From Nonomuraea dietziae (GTDB lineage Bacteria; Actinomycetota; Actinomycetes; Streptosporangiales; Streptosporangiaceae), in assembly GCF_014195505.1 (NCBI RefSeq), contig NZ_JACIBV010000003.1, forward strand, positions 186,001 to 250,000: a DNA stretch of 64,000 nt. Direction: 5' to 3'. The notes under the pieces are model-generated. The model was not told the DNA's origin. It worked only from the letters and a program-made list of their open reading frames with translations, and ran no database searches. The position numbers were made by a program, and so were the translations under genes. Of this stretch, positions 1 to 8,671 are shown piece by piece (the first letter of the stretch is position 1; each line of letters begins with the position of its first letter).

Positions 1-147
1 GTTGGTGACGGTAGGAGATCGATCGGATCGTCCTGGTTGATCATCGGGAGGTCGGCCGTCACGGTGACCGTGTTCCGAGTGACGTGAGTCACTAGCAACG
101 GCCCTCCCCGGTATCGATAGGCAGGAGCTCGGAAGGGCCGTGCGAGC

Positions 148-670
148 GTGCCCGAAGGCACCTTGATCACGGTAGAGGTCGACGCGGCTGAGGTCGAGCG
201 GCGATTGCGAGCAGGCGAGATCACGTGCCCGTCCTGCGCGGGCGTGCTGACCGGGTGGGGGTTCGGGCGTCGACGCCGGCTGTGGGGCATGGGCGAGGCG
301 CTGATCGAGGTGCAGCCGCGGCGGACGCGATGCAGCTCGTGCGCCCGGACGCATGTGTTGCTGCAGCGGGCTGACGGGGTCGAGGTGGTCGGGACCGCGT
401 TGGAGGCGAAGGCCCAGGGCGCGGGCATCGGCGGATCGCCGCCAGTCTGGGCCGTCCGCCGTCGACGGTTCGGGGCTGGCTGAGACGGTTCGCCGCGTCG
501 GCCGGGCGGGTGCGGGCCGCCTTCACCACGGTGTTGGTGCGGGTGGCGGGCAGCACGCAGCTGGTCCTTCCCGCAGCGACGGAGACCGCGTTCGCCGATG
601 CGGTGGCCGCCGTCGTCGGTTGTCCATGGCGTGGGGCGGCGCTGTGGAACGGCAGGCCACATGCCGCCAT
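148..670 (+). pseudogene. Frameshifted DUF6431-type zinc-ribbon/HTH protein
   Basis: The GTG start at 148 opens a reading frame with a zinc-ribbon pair (CPSCAG near residues 27-32 and CSSCARTH near residues 62-69) as in DUF6431-type proteins, which usually accompany transposase-like genes. At about position 420 the frame breaks. The continuation, HRRIAASLGRPPSTVRGWL, a clear helix-turn-helix, lies in another frame and runs on through a TELVLPA-like stretch to about 640. The gene is therefore split by a frameshift. An imperfect inverted repeat (ggccctcc near 100 and ggaagggcc near 131) lies just upstream. The recognisable 3' end is uncertain. Confidence 0.6.
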
Positions 671-865
671 CGCCTCCGAGAGGAGAAGCAGTCACACCCA
701 ACCGACACACTCACACCCTGCAGTCCGAAAACTCCACACTGTAAGCGGCGGAGCGCTGGGAGTCACTGCCGCACCAAAGATCCTTACCAGCCCACGTCGG
801 AGTGGGACAGCCGCCGATGTGATTGCTCAGTCCAGACCGCCTCGCGAATACCCAAGCCGACCAGA

Positions 866-1291
866 TCATCGCCGCTCGGGTGGAACGTGGATGCCGTGGG
901 CTTGGAGCCGAGACATGATCAGGTCGAGAAGCTCGCGTTCCTGTGCGGCCGTGTCGTGATGCCCTACCCGAACACCGGTCGCAGCCCAGCGCTCGAGGAC
1001 GTCAACCGTGAGAAGCCACTGGGCGAGCGTGAGTTTGGGCTTCACGATCTCGTCCGGCGGCGGCCATTTGCCGGAGGCGGGAACGCCGGGTGTCCAGTGG
1101 GCGATCTGATCCCAGCCGGTCCTCCGGATGCTCCGGGCAAGGTCGGCCCGCTGGAGAGAGCCGTCCACCGTCTCGACACTGGCATCGTTGTCCATGCACG
1201 CGTCGATGAGTCCCCACTGACGGAGGGGCATCGCGATGATGAGACCGACACTCATGACCGGCATGCTGTCAAGATCGTAATAGGCGGTCAA
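866..1291 (-). CDS. Hypothetical protein, about 130-141 residues
   Basis: Coherent minus-strand frame with no family I recognise. The C-terminal half is helical and charged (LTLAQWLLTVDVLERW, then ERELLDLIMSRLQAHG), which looks like real coding sequence and not a shadow. The longest frame starts with TTG at 1291; ATG codons at 1264 and 1255 are alternatives and none has a convincing ribosome binding site. It sits between a broken DUF6431 gene and another degraded gene, so it may itself be a fragment. Confidence 0.45.
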   Translation of the reverse strand: MTAYYDLDSMPVMSVGLIIAMPLRQWGLIDACMDNDASVETVDGSLQRADLARSIRRTGWDQIAHWTPGVPASGKWPPPDEIVKPKLTLAQWLLTVDVLERWAATGVRVGHHDTAAQERELLDLIMSRLQAHGIHVPPERR

Positions 1292-1411
1292 GGTCGGAGA
1301 TCCCGAAGAGACGAGACACCGGCCTCAGACCGCACCACCTTTGGGAAACGATCAACCCGATCCCGGGAAGCGATCACCAACCGGCAACGATCCCCACTGC
1401 TCAACCCCTCT

Positions 1412-1884
1412 CGTGAACACCCCGACGAAGAGCCCGCTGAGCACCGGCGCTTCGCCCGCCACCTCCGCGATCTGGAAGCCGTCGGCGAGGCGGACGAAGC
1501 CACCCTCGTGGCCGCCGTGCTGCGTGACACCGACGCCACGATGGCTGAAAGCGCCGTGGGCCAGCAGCTGGACCGTCGGGCCGCACAATTGCTCACCGTT
1601 TCGGCATTCACCCACTGAGCTCACACGATGGCCAAAGTGATCGCCGAGCGAGACTTCCTCACCCGACGACGGGTGAATGGAACCTGCTCAGCTCAATCGT
1701 CATGGGCGAGCCATGGACCGTCGAGGAGGTCACCGGCGCCACCGACTGGTTCCAGTGCATGGCCACAACCCCCCAGATCGTCTCCACTCCCGAAGCCCTC
1801 AGACTGCTTGGCGACCACGGAAGAACCCGGCGTGTCCGAAACGCAGTGAGCCTCCGACTACGTCAGCTGGAACAGCCGAACTGA
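1412..1884 (+). pseudogene. Degraded hypothetical gene with nonsense codon and frameshift
   Basis: Three pieces read as one protein. Frame 2 gives EHRRFARHLRDLEAV and a helical stretch up to TVSAFTH, then a TGA at 1616-1618. The same frame resumes with AHTMAKVIAERDFLTRRRVN. At about 1676 the frame shifts and continues WNLLSSIVMGEPWTVEEV to the stop at 1884. The protein smoothness on both sides of each lesion argues that this was a single gene of roughly 150 residues. No family was recognised. The true start is unclear and may lie upstream of 1412. Confidence 0.5.
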
Positions 1885-2151
1885 CCTGACCCACGAGTCT
1901 TGACTATTGCTCCCCTTCTGCCGGATGAGCCGTCGCCCTCTGTTAATCAACACCCCCCACACTCGGCATGCGTGCGATACGAAGCGGTAGCCGCCGGAGC
2001 GGACAGGGCGGGCGTTCAGGCTCGAACTGGTCGCGATCTCGGCGGGCTCCTGCCCACTTGGGACGACCTGCGCTATCAGATCACGCTCGCCCGGGCCGCC
2101 GGCGCCGCCGTGCCAGACATGATGGACACCCATGTGAGAGCTCAAGAAAGC

Positions 2152-2340
<189 letters not shown>

Positions 2341-2517
2341 TCTGGCACGCCGGCACGACCACCAGGTGAAGCTGGCCCGTGGCAGGCGCCAGGGCCGAAA
2401 GTGGGCAACGGAGTCCCAGTTAAGGGCTGGGCGGGGTCACTGCTGTGGATCCCGTCCAGCACCGGCCACGATGCCGGCCGCCGCTCGCGTCCCGCTCACT
2501 TCCCGGTCACTTCCCGG

Positions 2518-2748
2518 TCACGTCCGGCAGTCCGTGCGGCACTCGGTGGGGTTGACTCCGTGGAAGCGCTTGAAGGCCGTGCTGAACCCGAACGCGTCGG
2601 CGTACCCGACCTGGTGGGCGACTGCGGTGACGGTCGATGTCGACTCGGTCAGCAGATCGGCGGCCAACGTCATCCGCCAGTCCTTCAGGTACGTGAGCGG
2701 TGGCTTGCCGACCACCTTGACGAATCGTTCGGCGAGCGCGCCGGGGCG
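2518..2748 (-). pseudogene. AraC-family regulator, C-terminal HTH remnant
   Basis: Codes for the second half of an AraC/XylS DNA-binding domain: GALAERFVKVVGKPPLTYL, WRMTLAADLL, then VAHQVGYADAFGFSTAFKR and GVNPTECR. The N-terminal effector domain and first HTH helix are missing. Similarity begins about 11 bp from the start of a TetR remnant on the other strand, so the two fragments meet head to head at a recombination junction. The 3' end carries short direct repeats (cacttcccggt, near 2498-2522). Confidence 0.7.
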
Positions 2749-2758
2749 ACTCGTCGAA

Positions 2759-3127
2759 CCGGTCGACAACCTGCGCGCCACCCTCGAGGATGGCGGCCAC
2801 GAGCTGCTGCGCCTGCACTGCGACGAGCACTCCTGCCCGCTGCGACGACGCCTCTACTCGGAGATCATCCGTTTTCCCGACGTCCCTCGACGTTGTCACC
2901 GAGTCCGGTCCGCACCGGCTCACCACCGAGGCGCTGGCCGACCGGCGGACCCGCCTCATCCTGGTCGGCCGGCTGCGCGCCACCGACCCCGAGCTGGCGG
3001 CGGAGCAGCTACTCGCTCTGCTCGTCGGCCCCTTGGAGGCGCTCCCGCATGGGCACCCCGACCCCTCAGCGGCGATGAGCTGCGGGAGGTGGCTCGGGCG
3101 GCGGCGACTCGTCCTGCTTATCTGTGA
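2759..3127 (+). pseudogene. TetR-family regulator, C-terminal domain remnant with frameshifts
   Basis: Three consecutive frames join into one TetR ligand-binding domain: VDNLRATLEDGGHELLRLHC and LYSEIIRFPD, then LDVVTESGPHRLT with GRLRATDPELAAEQLLALLV, then PLSGDELREVARAA. The order matches the C-terminal domain of the intact TetR protein at 36632-37279 (ATLEGVGLRLLRCYCDE, EINQFPDLLDII, DPLLAAEQFFALLTGP). The N-terminal HTH is absent and there are at least two frameshifts, so it is non-functional. Confidence 0.7.
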
Positions 3128-3288
3128 TAGCGGCGCGGGAGATCCCGCGTGCGCTGCCAGTAATGCCGGCGCTACAGAGTGAAAGCCCAGATGTGCACAG
3201 GCCCAACGGTTGGCGTGGGCATCACGGTCCAGCGCCGGGGCCCGCCCTCGCGATCTGATTATGGCCAAACAACCGGCGGCTGCCAGAT

Positions 3289-3319
3289 AGCCCGAGGGTT
3301 AGGTGGCACCCCTCGGGCT
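3289..3319 (-). terminator. Stem-loop at the end of the RiPP-type operon
   Basis: A perfect 10-bp inverted repeat (agcccgaggg at 3289-3298, ccctcgggct at 3310-3319) with an 11-nt loop. It straddles the stop codon of the MFS gene, the last gene of the minus-strand operon. There is no U-tract, so a role in transcription termination or 3'-end protection is inferred. Confidence 0.5.
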
Positions 3320-4516
3320 CCGTGCGTCGGGTGTCGGCGCCGCCAGCGGCTCCGCCCTCCACGACCTCCATGTGACCACGATGAGTACCGTCGTCAGCGC
3401 TGCCGCGAACCACAGTGGAGTGAGGAGGGTGAAGGCGGTGGCCAGGGCTCCGCCCAACAGGGAGCCTGCGGCTGCGCCTGCCGTCGACAGCAACCGGTGT
3501 GCACTATGGACCCGCGCGCGCAGGGGGTCGGGTGTCAGCATTTGACGGAGCGAGGCGGTTGTGGCCGAGAACGCCATGGAGTGCAGGCCGAACAGGGTCA
3601 GGGCCATCCCAGCCACGACCGCATGGCGGCCGAGCGCCAGGGCCACAAAGGTGGCCACATCCACTACCAGCGCCAGCCGGATGACGTTGCCGGCACCCAT
3701 CCAGCGCACCAGAGTCGCTGCCAGCAGGCTGCCCGCCACACCACCCGCGGCCAGCGAGGAGAACAGCAGGCCGTATCCGACGGGGCCCACGTCGAAGCGG
3801 TCGGAGGCGATCAGAACCAGCATCGACATGGTCGCGGTGAGCCCGATGTTCAACACGAAAACTGACACCGCCAGAGTCCGCAGCATCCGGTGCCGGAAAA
3901 GCCAGCGAAGCCCTTCTGCAATGTCGGCTCGGATGGACGAGCTGCTCCTCGTGCTGGGTCGCCGGTCCCGCACGCCGATGACCAGCGCTCCGACCAGGAC
4001 GAACGACAGTGCGTCTATCAGGAACGGCGCCGCGGCGGCAATCCCGAACAGCCAGCCCGCCAGGGGTGGCGCCGCGAATATCTTGAAGACCGACTGGGCT
4101 GCGGCAAGGCGGCCGTTGGCCTTGTTGAGCTCCGCCACAGGCACAACGGCTGGGAGCACAGCGGCGAAGGCATTGTCGTGAACGGTGAGCGCGCATGCCG
4201 CAACGAAGAAAGCGAGGTAGAGAAGGAAGAGGTCGGCGTTCCCTGCCGCCATCACGAATCCCAGCACTCCCATGGCAACAGCGCGGGTCAGTGCCGCAGC
4301 CGTCATCAGCAGCGTCCGGTCAACCCGGTCCGCGATCGCACCGGCGAGCAGCACGAACAGCAGCGTCGGTAGTTGCTGGGCGACCATGAGCCCGCTGACG
4401 TGGAGCGGGTTGCGGGTGAACGAGACCACGGCCAGCGGTCCCGCCACCATGATGAGGCCCTCGCCCAGGTTGGACACGGCGCCCGCGGCCCAAAGCCGGT
4501 GAAATCTACGGTTCAT
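3299..4516 (-). CDS. MFS transporter, probable exporter of the RiPP-type cluster
   Basis: A 405-residue major facilitator protein with about 12 hydrophobic segments. It has the enterobactin-exporter/macrolide-efflux layout (MNRRFHRLWAAGAVSNLGEG at the start, a LAGAIADRVDR loop after the second segment, a charged RRPSTRSSSS central loop). The start at 4516 is fixed by a 4-bp ATGA overlap with the stop of the upstream HTTM gene, giving translational coupling. As the last gene of the TfuA/YcaO operon it most likely exports the finished peptide product or confers immunity; this follows from context. A stem-loop overlaps its stop codon. Confidence 0.85.
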   Translation of the reverse strand: MNRRFHRLWAAGAVSNLGEGLIMVAGPLAVVSFTRNPLHVSGLMVAQQLPTLLFVLLAGAIADRVDRTLLMTAAALTRAVAMGVLGFVMAAGNADLFLLYLAFFVAACALTVHDNAFAAVLPAVVPVAELNKANGRLAAAQSVFKIFAAPPLAGWLFGIAAAAPFLIDALSFVLVGALVIGVRDRRPSTRSSSSIRADIAEGLRWLFRHRMLRTLAVSVFVLNIGLTATMSMLVLIASDRFDVGPVGYGLLFSSLAAGGVAGSLLAATLVRWMGAGNVIRLALVVDVATFVALALGRHAVVAGMALTLFGLHSMAFSATTASLRQMLTPDPLRARVHSAHRLLSTAGAAAGSLLGGALATAFTLLTPLWFAAALTTVLIVVTWRSWRAEPLAAPTPDARSPRGAT

Positions 4517-5358
4517 GCGACGAAGGCCACGTACCCCGACACTGTTCCGAGCGAGAACCCGAGCAGCTGGCGGGGGAGGAGCAGCAGGAAGGCCGCGTGC
4601 ATGGAGATCCCGGCAGCGATGGCGTACGGTCGCGTTGCCGGCAGCGACAGCGCGATCGGAAGTGCGACCTCCACGACGATCACCAAGAGGGCGACCTTCC
4701 GCCACCTCTGCATCGCAATCGCGTCTCCACCGCCGAACCATCGAAGGAACAGCCGGGGGTAGTAGAACTCGCGGAAGGGCAGTTTCCGCTGCGCCTGGGC
4801 GGTGAAATGGACGTACTGGGCCAGGAGCAGCCCGCTCATGTAGTGGGCGGAGCGTGTCTTCTGCCAGGCGCTGTTCCAGTACACGTCCGTGACGATGAGC
4901 ACGACGAGAAACTGCGCCCAGGTGTTGGCGTCGCTCATCCGGTGCACCACGTGCAGCCCGTCTCCCAGGTTGCCGGCGACCAGCAGGCAGCCAGCCATCA
5001 GGGCGAGGAAAACGGTGTTGGAGCGGAACTCGTACATCAGCTCGAACAACAGCCCGGCGATCACCACCATGGCCGCCGCCTTGGACGCGACGCCTGCCGT
5101 CAGCAGGAGGGCGGCGGCCAGCCGTACACACAGAACCGGCCGATAGCAGGCGACGACCCACGCGGCCCTGCTCGATCCGTGACGCCTGTCCAGGTCATGC
5201 CGGGTGAAACCGGACGCCAGCCGGTTCCAGCCACCATGGGTCAGGGACATCACGAACTTCAGGACGCAGGCCACTCCCAAGCCCATGCGGAAATACTGCA
5301 TGCGAGCCTCGTCGGTGTAGGTGGTGAACACCGACGTCACGGCGTCAAAAAACCACAC
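4513..5358 (-). CDS. HTTM-domain membrane protein (vitamin-K-carboxylase-like)
   Basis: 281 residues, predicted to span the membrane several times. The family assignment rests on the HTTM-type layout: an N-terminal R(M/I)xLG segment (QYFRMGLGVACVLKF), the MYEFRSNTVF region, and a C-terminal arrangement of FREFYYPRLFLRWF followed by more helices. HTTM domains are related to vitamin-K-dependent gamma-glutamyl carboxylase, but most bacterial members have no assigned reaction. The GTG start at 5358 overlaps the preceding small gene by 14 nt and its stop overlaps the MFS start, so all are co-translated with the YcaO gene. A role in peptide modification, transport or immunity is possible; context alone supports a link to the RiPP product. 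Confidence 0.75.
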   Translation of the reverse strand: MWFFDAVTSVFTTYTDEARMQYFRMGLGVACVLKFVMSLTHGGWNRLASGFTRHDLDRRHGSSRAAWVVACYRPVLCVRLAAALLLTAGVASKAAAMVVIAGLLFELMYEFRSNTVFLALMAGCLLVAGNLGDGLHVVHRMSDANTWAQFLVVLIVTDVYWNSAWQKTRSAHYMSGLLLAQYVHFTAQAQRKLPFREFYYPRLFLRWFGGGDAIAMQRWRKVALLVIVVEVALPIALSLPATRPYAIAAGISMHAAFLLLLPRQLLGFSLGTVSGYVAFVA

Positions 5359-5701
5359 AGCCGCGCTCGACTCGGATAGCCCGGGTGCCGGCCACGTCCA
5401 TCAGCGCACCCTCACCTGACACGTGGTCCAGGCTCAGCTCGAGATAGGCGGCCATCCTCTCCAGCCGCCGCGGCGTGACGCCGGGATTGTGTGGGGAAAC
5501 CATGTCCAGTACGTCGACGGTCTTCCGTACGCCTGCGTCGTCGTAGCCTGTGAAGGTGAAGGTGATGTAGCTGCCGCGGGTGAACATCGCCCAGCAGAAC
5601 AGCCGCCCTCTGACTGGCTGGAAGAAGCCGACGACCACCATGCGAATGACCAGTAAGGAGGTCAGCGCGGCCTGCACCCAGTTCATCCACGTGATCACCA
5701 T
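5345..5701 (-). CDS. Small one-TM protein accompanying the HTTM protein
   Basis: 118 residues. An N-terminal hydrophobic helix (WVQAALTSLLVIRMVVVGFF) is followed by a soluble domain containing GYDDAGVRKTVDVLDMVSP and SLDHVSGEGALMDV. No family was recognised. It overlaps the YcaO gene by 7 nt at its start and the HTTM gene by 14 nt at its end, so its synthesis is tied to both. The topology suggests a membrane-anchored partner of the HTTM protein. Start: ATG at 5701. Confidence 0.7.
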   Translation of the reverse strand: MVITWMNWVQAALTSLLVIRMVVVGFFQPVRGRLFCWAMFTRGSYITFTFTGYDDAGVRKTVDVLDMVSPHNPGVTPRRLERMAAYLELSLDHVSGEGALMDVAGTRAIRVERGCVVF

Positions 5702-6861
5702 GTCTCCTCTGAGGAGTCGTCATCACCGTCGGGGTGCACGCGGGCCGGGTTGAGCGCCGCGCCCGGCACGATCACCTTCACCACGGCGAAGTCCTCGTCG
5801 GTACTCAGGTCCACCAGCAGGGGCTCGCCGCCGAGACCCGCGGCCAGGGTGGTCACCGCCGCCATCTCCTCCTCCAGGTCCGCGAAGGAGGGCACCGGCG
5901 CGGCGGCCAAGCCCGCCCATGAGTGGGTCGTCGCTGGGGGCGCAGGTCGGCCCCCTCCTGCGGTGCTGACGTGCTCGTACACGGCTGCTTGGTCGTCGCG
6001 GCTGCCCGCGATCGAGGTGAGGCGGCTCTGCGCGGCCTCGGTAATCGCTCGCGACAGGGCGACCTCAGCCGCCAGGTGGGCGCCGGCGCCAAGCGTGATG
6101 ACGGGGAACTCCGGGCTCCATAGCTCGGCCTCGAAGCAGGGTACGCCGGTCGAACTGCGGACGTGCGCGAGCCGGATCTCGACGCCGGCGTCCGCGATCT
6201 GCCGGATCATGTGCGCGCACTCAGGATCGTCGACCGTGTGGGGGTCGATGAAGGTGCGGTGGTCGTCGCGGACGGTTCGGCTGATCGCGTCGCGCTCGAT
6301 GACCTCATACAGGGCGTGGAGCACCGCCTCGGGCAGGTTGTTACCGGAGGCCAACCCGTTGCTGGTGGTGACGAGCCCGTAGGGGATCCATGGCCGCTCC
6401 ATGTACCCGGTGAAGCAGACCAGGTCGAACGGCACCTCGGTCGCCCGGCCGCTGACCAGACCGGTTGCCCTGACCCAGTCCAGCCGGGTCGCCTCGGTCA
6501 CCAGCGCGCTCGAGTCGCGAACAAGGTCATTGAGCGCGTACGGCAGGCCCAGCTCCGCGGCTGGGGTGCGGCGGCGGGTGAGCGGCGGAAATGCGGTCTC
6601 GGCGTGCCACAGCTCGACGCTTTCCATGACCGCCGACACCTTGGCAAGCGTGAGGGTCTGCCCCTTGCCTTGCGAGACGCTGAGCACCTTCGACAGGGGG
6701 CGGACCGACATGACGACGGGGATGCCGATGACGTCAAGGCCGGTCACGTCGGCCACGCGGGTGATGCCGAAGCGGCCGAGTTTGGGCGCCATCAGATCCC
6801 AAGTGTGCTCGGGGTGGCGGGCCCGGTGGGTGCCGCGCTCGTAGGCCTTGGCCGTCTTCAT
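5695..6861 (-). CDS. YcaO-domain protein of a TfuA/YcaO RiPP cluster
   Basis: 388 residues. YcaO enzymes use ATP to activate peptide amides, making azolines or, with TfuA partners, thioamides. Visible family features are SVSQGKGQTLTLAK around residues 61-74, the acidic helix VMESVELWHAE that contributes ATP/Mg ligands (about 78-88), SNGLASGNNLPEAVLHALYE with VIERDA (about 167-192), and LSRAITEAAQSR later in the domain. There is no fused E1-like or docking domain, as usual for TfuA-associated YcaO proteins. ATG start at 6861 overlaps the TfuA stop by 4 bp (ATGA). The C-terminus is acidic (DGDDDSSEETW) and lacks the proline-rich tail of azoline-forming YcaOs. The modification type is inferred from the TfuA pairing. 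Confidence 0.9.
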   Translation of the reverse strand: MKTAKAYERGTHRARHPEHTWDLMAPKLGRFGITRVADVTGLDVIGIPVVMSVRPLSKVLSVSQGKGQTLTLAKVSAVMESVELWHAETAFPPLTRRRTPAAELGLPYALNDLVRDSSALVTEATRLDWVRATGLVSGRATEVPFDLVCFTGYMERPWIPYGLVTTSNGLASGNNLPEAVLHALYEVIERDAISRTVRDDHRTFIDPHTVDDPECAHMIRQIADAGVEIRLAHVRSSTGVPCFEAELWSPEFPVITLGAGAHLAAEVALSRAITEAAQSRLTSIAGSRDDQAAVYEHVSTAGGGRPAPPATTHSWAGLAAAPVPSFADLEEEMAAVTTLAAGLGGEPLLVDLSTDEDFAVVKVIVPGAALNPARVHPDGDDDSSEETW

Positions 6862-8129
6862 GGGCTCACCGCCAGGAAGTGGTGGCGGAGGTAAAACGGG
6901 CGGACTGCCCGTACGGCGAGCCGTACCGAGGCGAATCCCCGGTCACGTCCCGCCGCCTTGAGGTGCTCCGCGCTGTGTGCTTTCCAGGTCCGGGCGAGAT
7001 GCGCGCGTAGCGTCTCATATTTGAGCAGCTCGATGCTTCTCCCCGGTTCCCATCCGGCCACTTCCGCGTTGATGGCCTGGCTTTCCGCCACAGCCGTACG
7101 ATGCTCGTCCGTGGTGTTCACGCCCTCGGCGGCTACCAGGGCGTGGATGTCGCCGGTCTGCCCGTGCGTACGGATCAGCACCAGGAGCAGCGCCTCGTCG
7201 TCGGGTAACAGCTCCGCCTCCTCGGCGGTCAACCATGTCCGGCGGTGTGCCGCGGTCAGCCTTACCCCGGCCTCGGCCGCAGCGGCCAGTGCTTGTGCCG
7301 GGCTGCCGGCGATGCGCGTCAGTACGTGATCGCGCCAGCGACGGGGGAAGTCCTGCTCGTAAATCTGCCGGTAGCGCATGGCGGCCGCGTCGCCGACGTG
7401 AATGCCCTCCACGGACGTGCCCCGGAAGGTGGCCAGCCACTCGTGCAGGTACGCCGATCGCCAACCGTTCGCCTGGATCCAATCGTGCGCGTCTGGGTCG
7501 GGCGGTCGGAAGGTGCCGAGCCGGCTCAGAGCGGCCCGGGCGTCGGAGGCTTTGAGGTCGCCGTGCTCGGGGTGCCTGGTCAAGAACGCGCGCAGCTCAT
7601 CCACGCCGTCGGCCTTGACAGCCCGCCAGGAGCGGTCCGAGTAGGGAACCTCGCGTGCAGCCGCGACGATCTCCCCTGCCTGCCGGGGTGACAGCACGCC
7701 CGCGGTCTCGGCCTGAGCGATCGCGTGCCGGAGGTTCACCAGGGGGATGCTGAAAGGACGGTACGACGGCGCTTCGTCGTGGGCCACCGCAACCTCGTCG
7801 TCGCCGTCGATGACCCCGTCGCGGTACATCGCGAAGACCCGACCACTCCCGATCATGCCGTACGGATGTAGTTCGGCGGCGCGTAAGGCGCCCATGCTGG
7901 AGCAGCCGACCACGGTCACGCCGTTCGCCAGTACGTGAAGGATTTCTTTGTGTCGCACCGAGGCTGACTGGTGATAAAAGCCGTCGATAATGACGGCGAC
8001 GTCGCCGTGCTCGAGCGGCAGTCGTAACAGATCGCCGTGCCGTACGGGAGGGTGTGTCACCGCGCCTTCGGCAAGACGTACCACTTCGTGTACGGCCAGG
8101 GTCGGCCCAACGAATACATGAACCGTCAA
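6858..8129 (-). CDS. TfuA-like protein, partner of YcaO
   Basis: 423 residues with a typical TfuA core near residues 45-135: DVAVIIDGFYHQSASVRHKE, VTVVGCSSMGALRAAEL, YGMIGSGRVF and DDEVAVAHDE. TfuA proteins partner YcaO enzymes in backbone thioamidation (thioviridamide-type and thiovarsolin-type peptides, archaeal methyl-coenzyme M reductase). The long C-terminal half (about residues 180-423) is less typical and helical. The start is TTG at 8129, chosen because GGAGGA lies 5 nt upstream and the first residues TVHVFVGP are the conserved family N-terminus. It begins 43 nt after the putative precursor gene and is translationally coupled to the YcaO gene. Confidence 0.9.
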   Translation of the reverse strand: MTVHVFVGPTLAVHEVVRLAEGAVTHPPVRHGDLLRLPLEHGDVAVIIDGFYHQSASVRHKEILHVLANGVTVVGCSSMGALRAAELHPYGMIGSGRVFAMYRDGVIDGDDEVAVAHDEAPSYRPFSIPLVNLRHAIAQAETAGVLSPRQAGEIVAAAREVPYSDRSWRAVKADGVDELRAFLTRHPEHGDLKASDARAALSRLGTFRPPDPDAHDWIQANGWRSAYLHEWLATFRGTSVEGIHVGDAAAMRYRQIYEQDFPRRWRDHVLTRIAGSPAQALAAAAEAGVRLTAAHRRTWLTAEEAELLPDDEALLLVLIRTHGQTGDIHALVAAEGVNTTDEHRTAVAESQAINAEVAGWEPGRSIELLKYETLRAHLARTWKAHSAEHLKAAGRDRGFASVRLAVRAVRPFYLRHHFLAVSP

Positions 8130-8172
8130 CTCGATCCTCCAAGAGCCGACCCTGTCACGTCGACGAGAACGT

Positions 8173-8280
8173 TTACTGGCTCTGCATCGGGTTGCTGCAG
8201 ACCTTTGCGGTCTCCTTGTTGAAAACGTCGGTGAGGCGAGCCTTCTCCTTGAGCCCGACGACGCGCTTGATAACTTCCAT
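8173..8280 (-). CDS. Putative RiPP precursor peptide, 35 residues
   Basis: A short gene immediately upstream of the TfuA gene on the same strand. It is preceded by GGAGGT, 4 nt before an ATG at 8283 and 7 nt before the ATG at 8280; the second spacing is more usual. The peptide begins MEVIKRVVGLKEKARL, a charged amphipathic helix suited to a leader, continues TDVFNKETAKV, and ends CSNPMQSQ with the only cysteine at residue 28. The strong ribosome binding site, position and size make it the natural substrate candidate for the YcaO/TfuA pair. The leader/core boundary and modification site cannot be read from sequence. Confidence 0.75.
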   Translation of the reverse strand: MEVIKRVVGLKEKARLTDVFNKETAKVCSNPMQSQ

Positions 8281-8533
8281 CATGGCTACCTCCATAAAGT
8301 GACGAAATGACTCTTCGCCCATAAGGAATCGTTTGTCCGCGGGATGTACCCCACAGATCTGTTCCTCACCTTAACCATCTGCGGGTGAGAATCCCACCGC
8401 CCATTCTGCCGGTTTTCGTTTGATTCCGGCCATTCCCTCGAAGGGGCTGACTATGAGCGATGGCACGAGTCGTGGACGTGACCGACAGAACCATACGGCA
8501 GGCCTCCCTTGATCGGCCGGAGGAGACGGGCTG

Positions 8534-8671
8534 TCAACCGTGAAGTCCCGCGCCGATCCTCGCCAGCCATCTCGATGCTTCCTCGCCGAAGAGCCCGGAC
8601 GATCTCAGCACTGACTGCTCTGAGCGCTCTATTGCCACGATCGCGACGAACTTGGCTATCGACTGCCTCAT
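8534..8671 (-). CDS. Candidate small peptide gene, 45 residues
   Basis: ATG at 8671 with AGAGGA 7 nt upstream opens 45 codons beginning MRQSIAKFVAIVAIERSEQ and ending ARIGAGLHG. It lies on the same strand as, and about 250 bp upstream of, the putative precursor gene. No family was recognised. A further 42-codon frame (8366-8494, minus, GGGAGG upstream) lies between the two. Either could be an extra peptide of the cluster or chance coding. Confidence 0.35.
   Translation of the reverse strand: MRQSIAKFVAIVAIERSEQSVLRSSGLFGEEASRWLARIGAGLHG

Noticed and set aside
353..1618. 421-codon plus-strand frame
   Set aside because: It joins parts of the DUF6431 pseudogene, the antisense of the 866-1291 gene and the degraded gene at 1412; composition is arginine- and serine-rich noise except at its 3' end.
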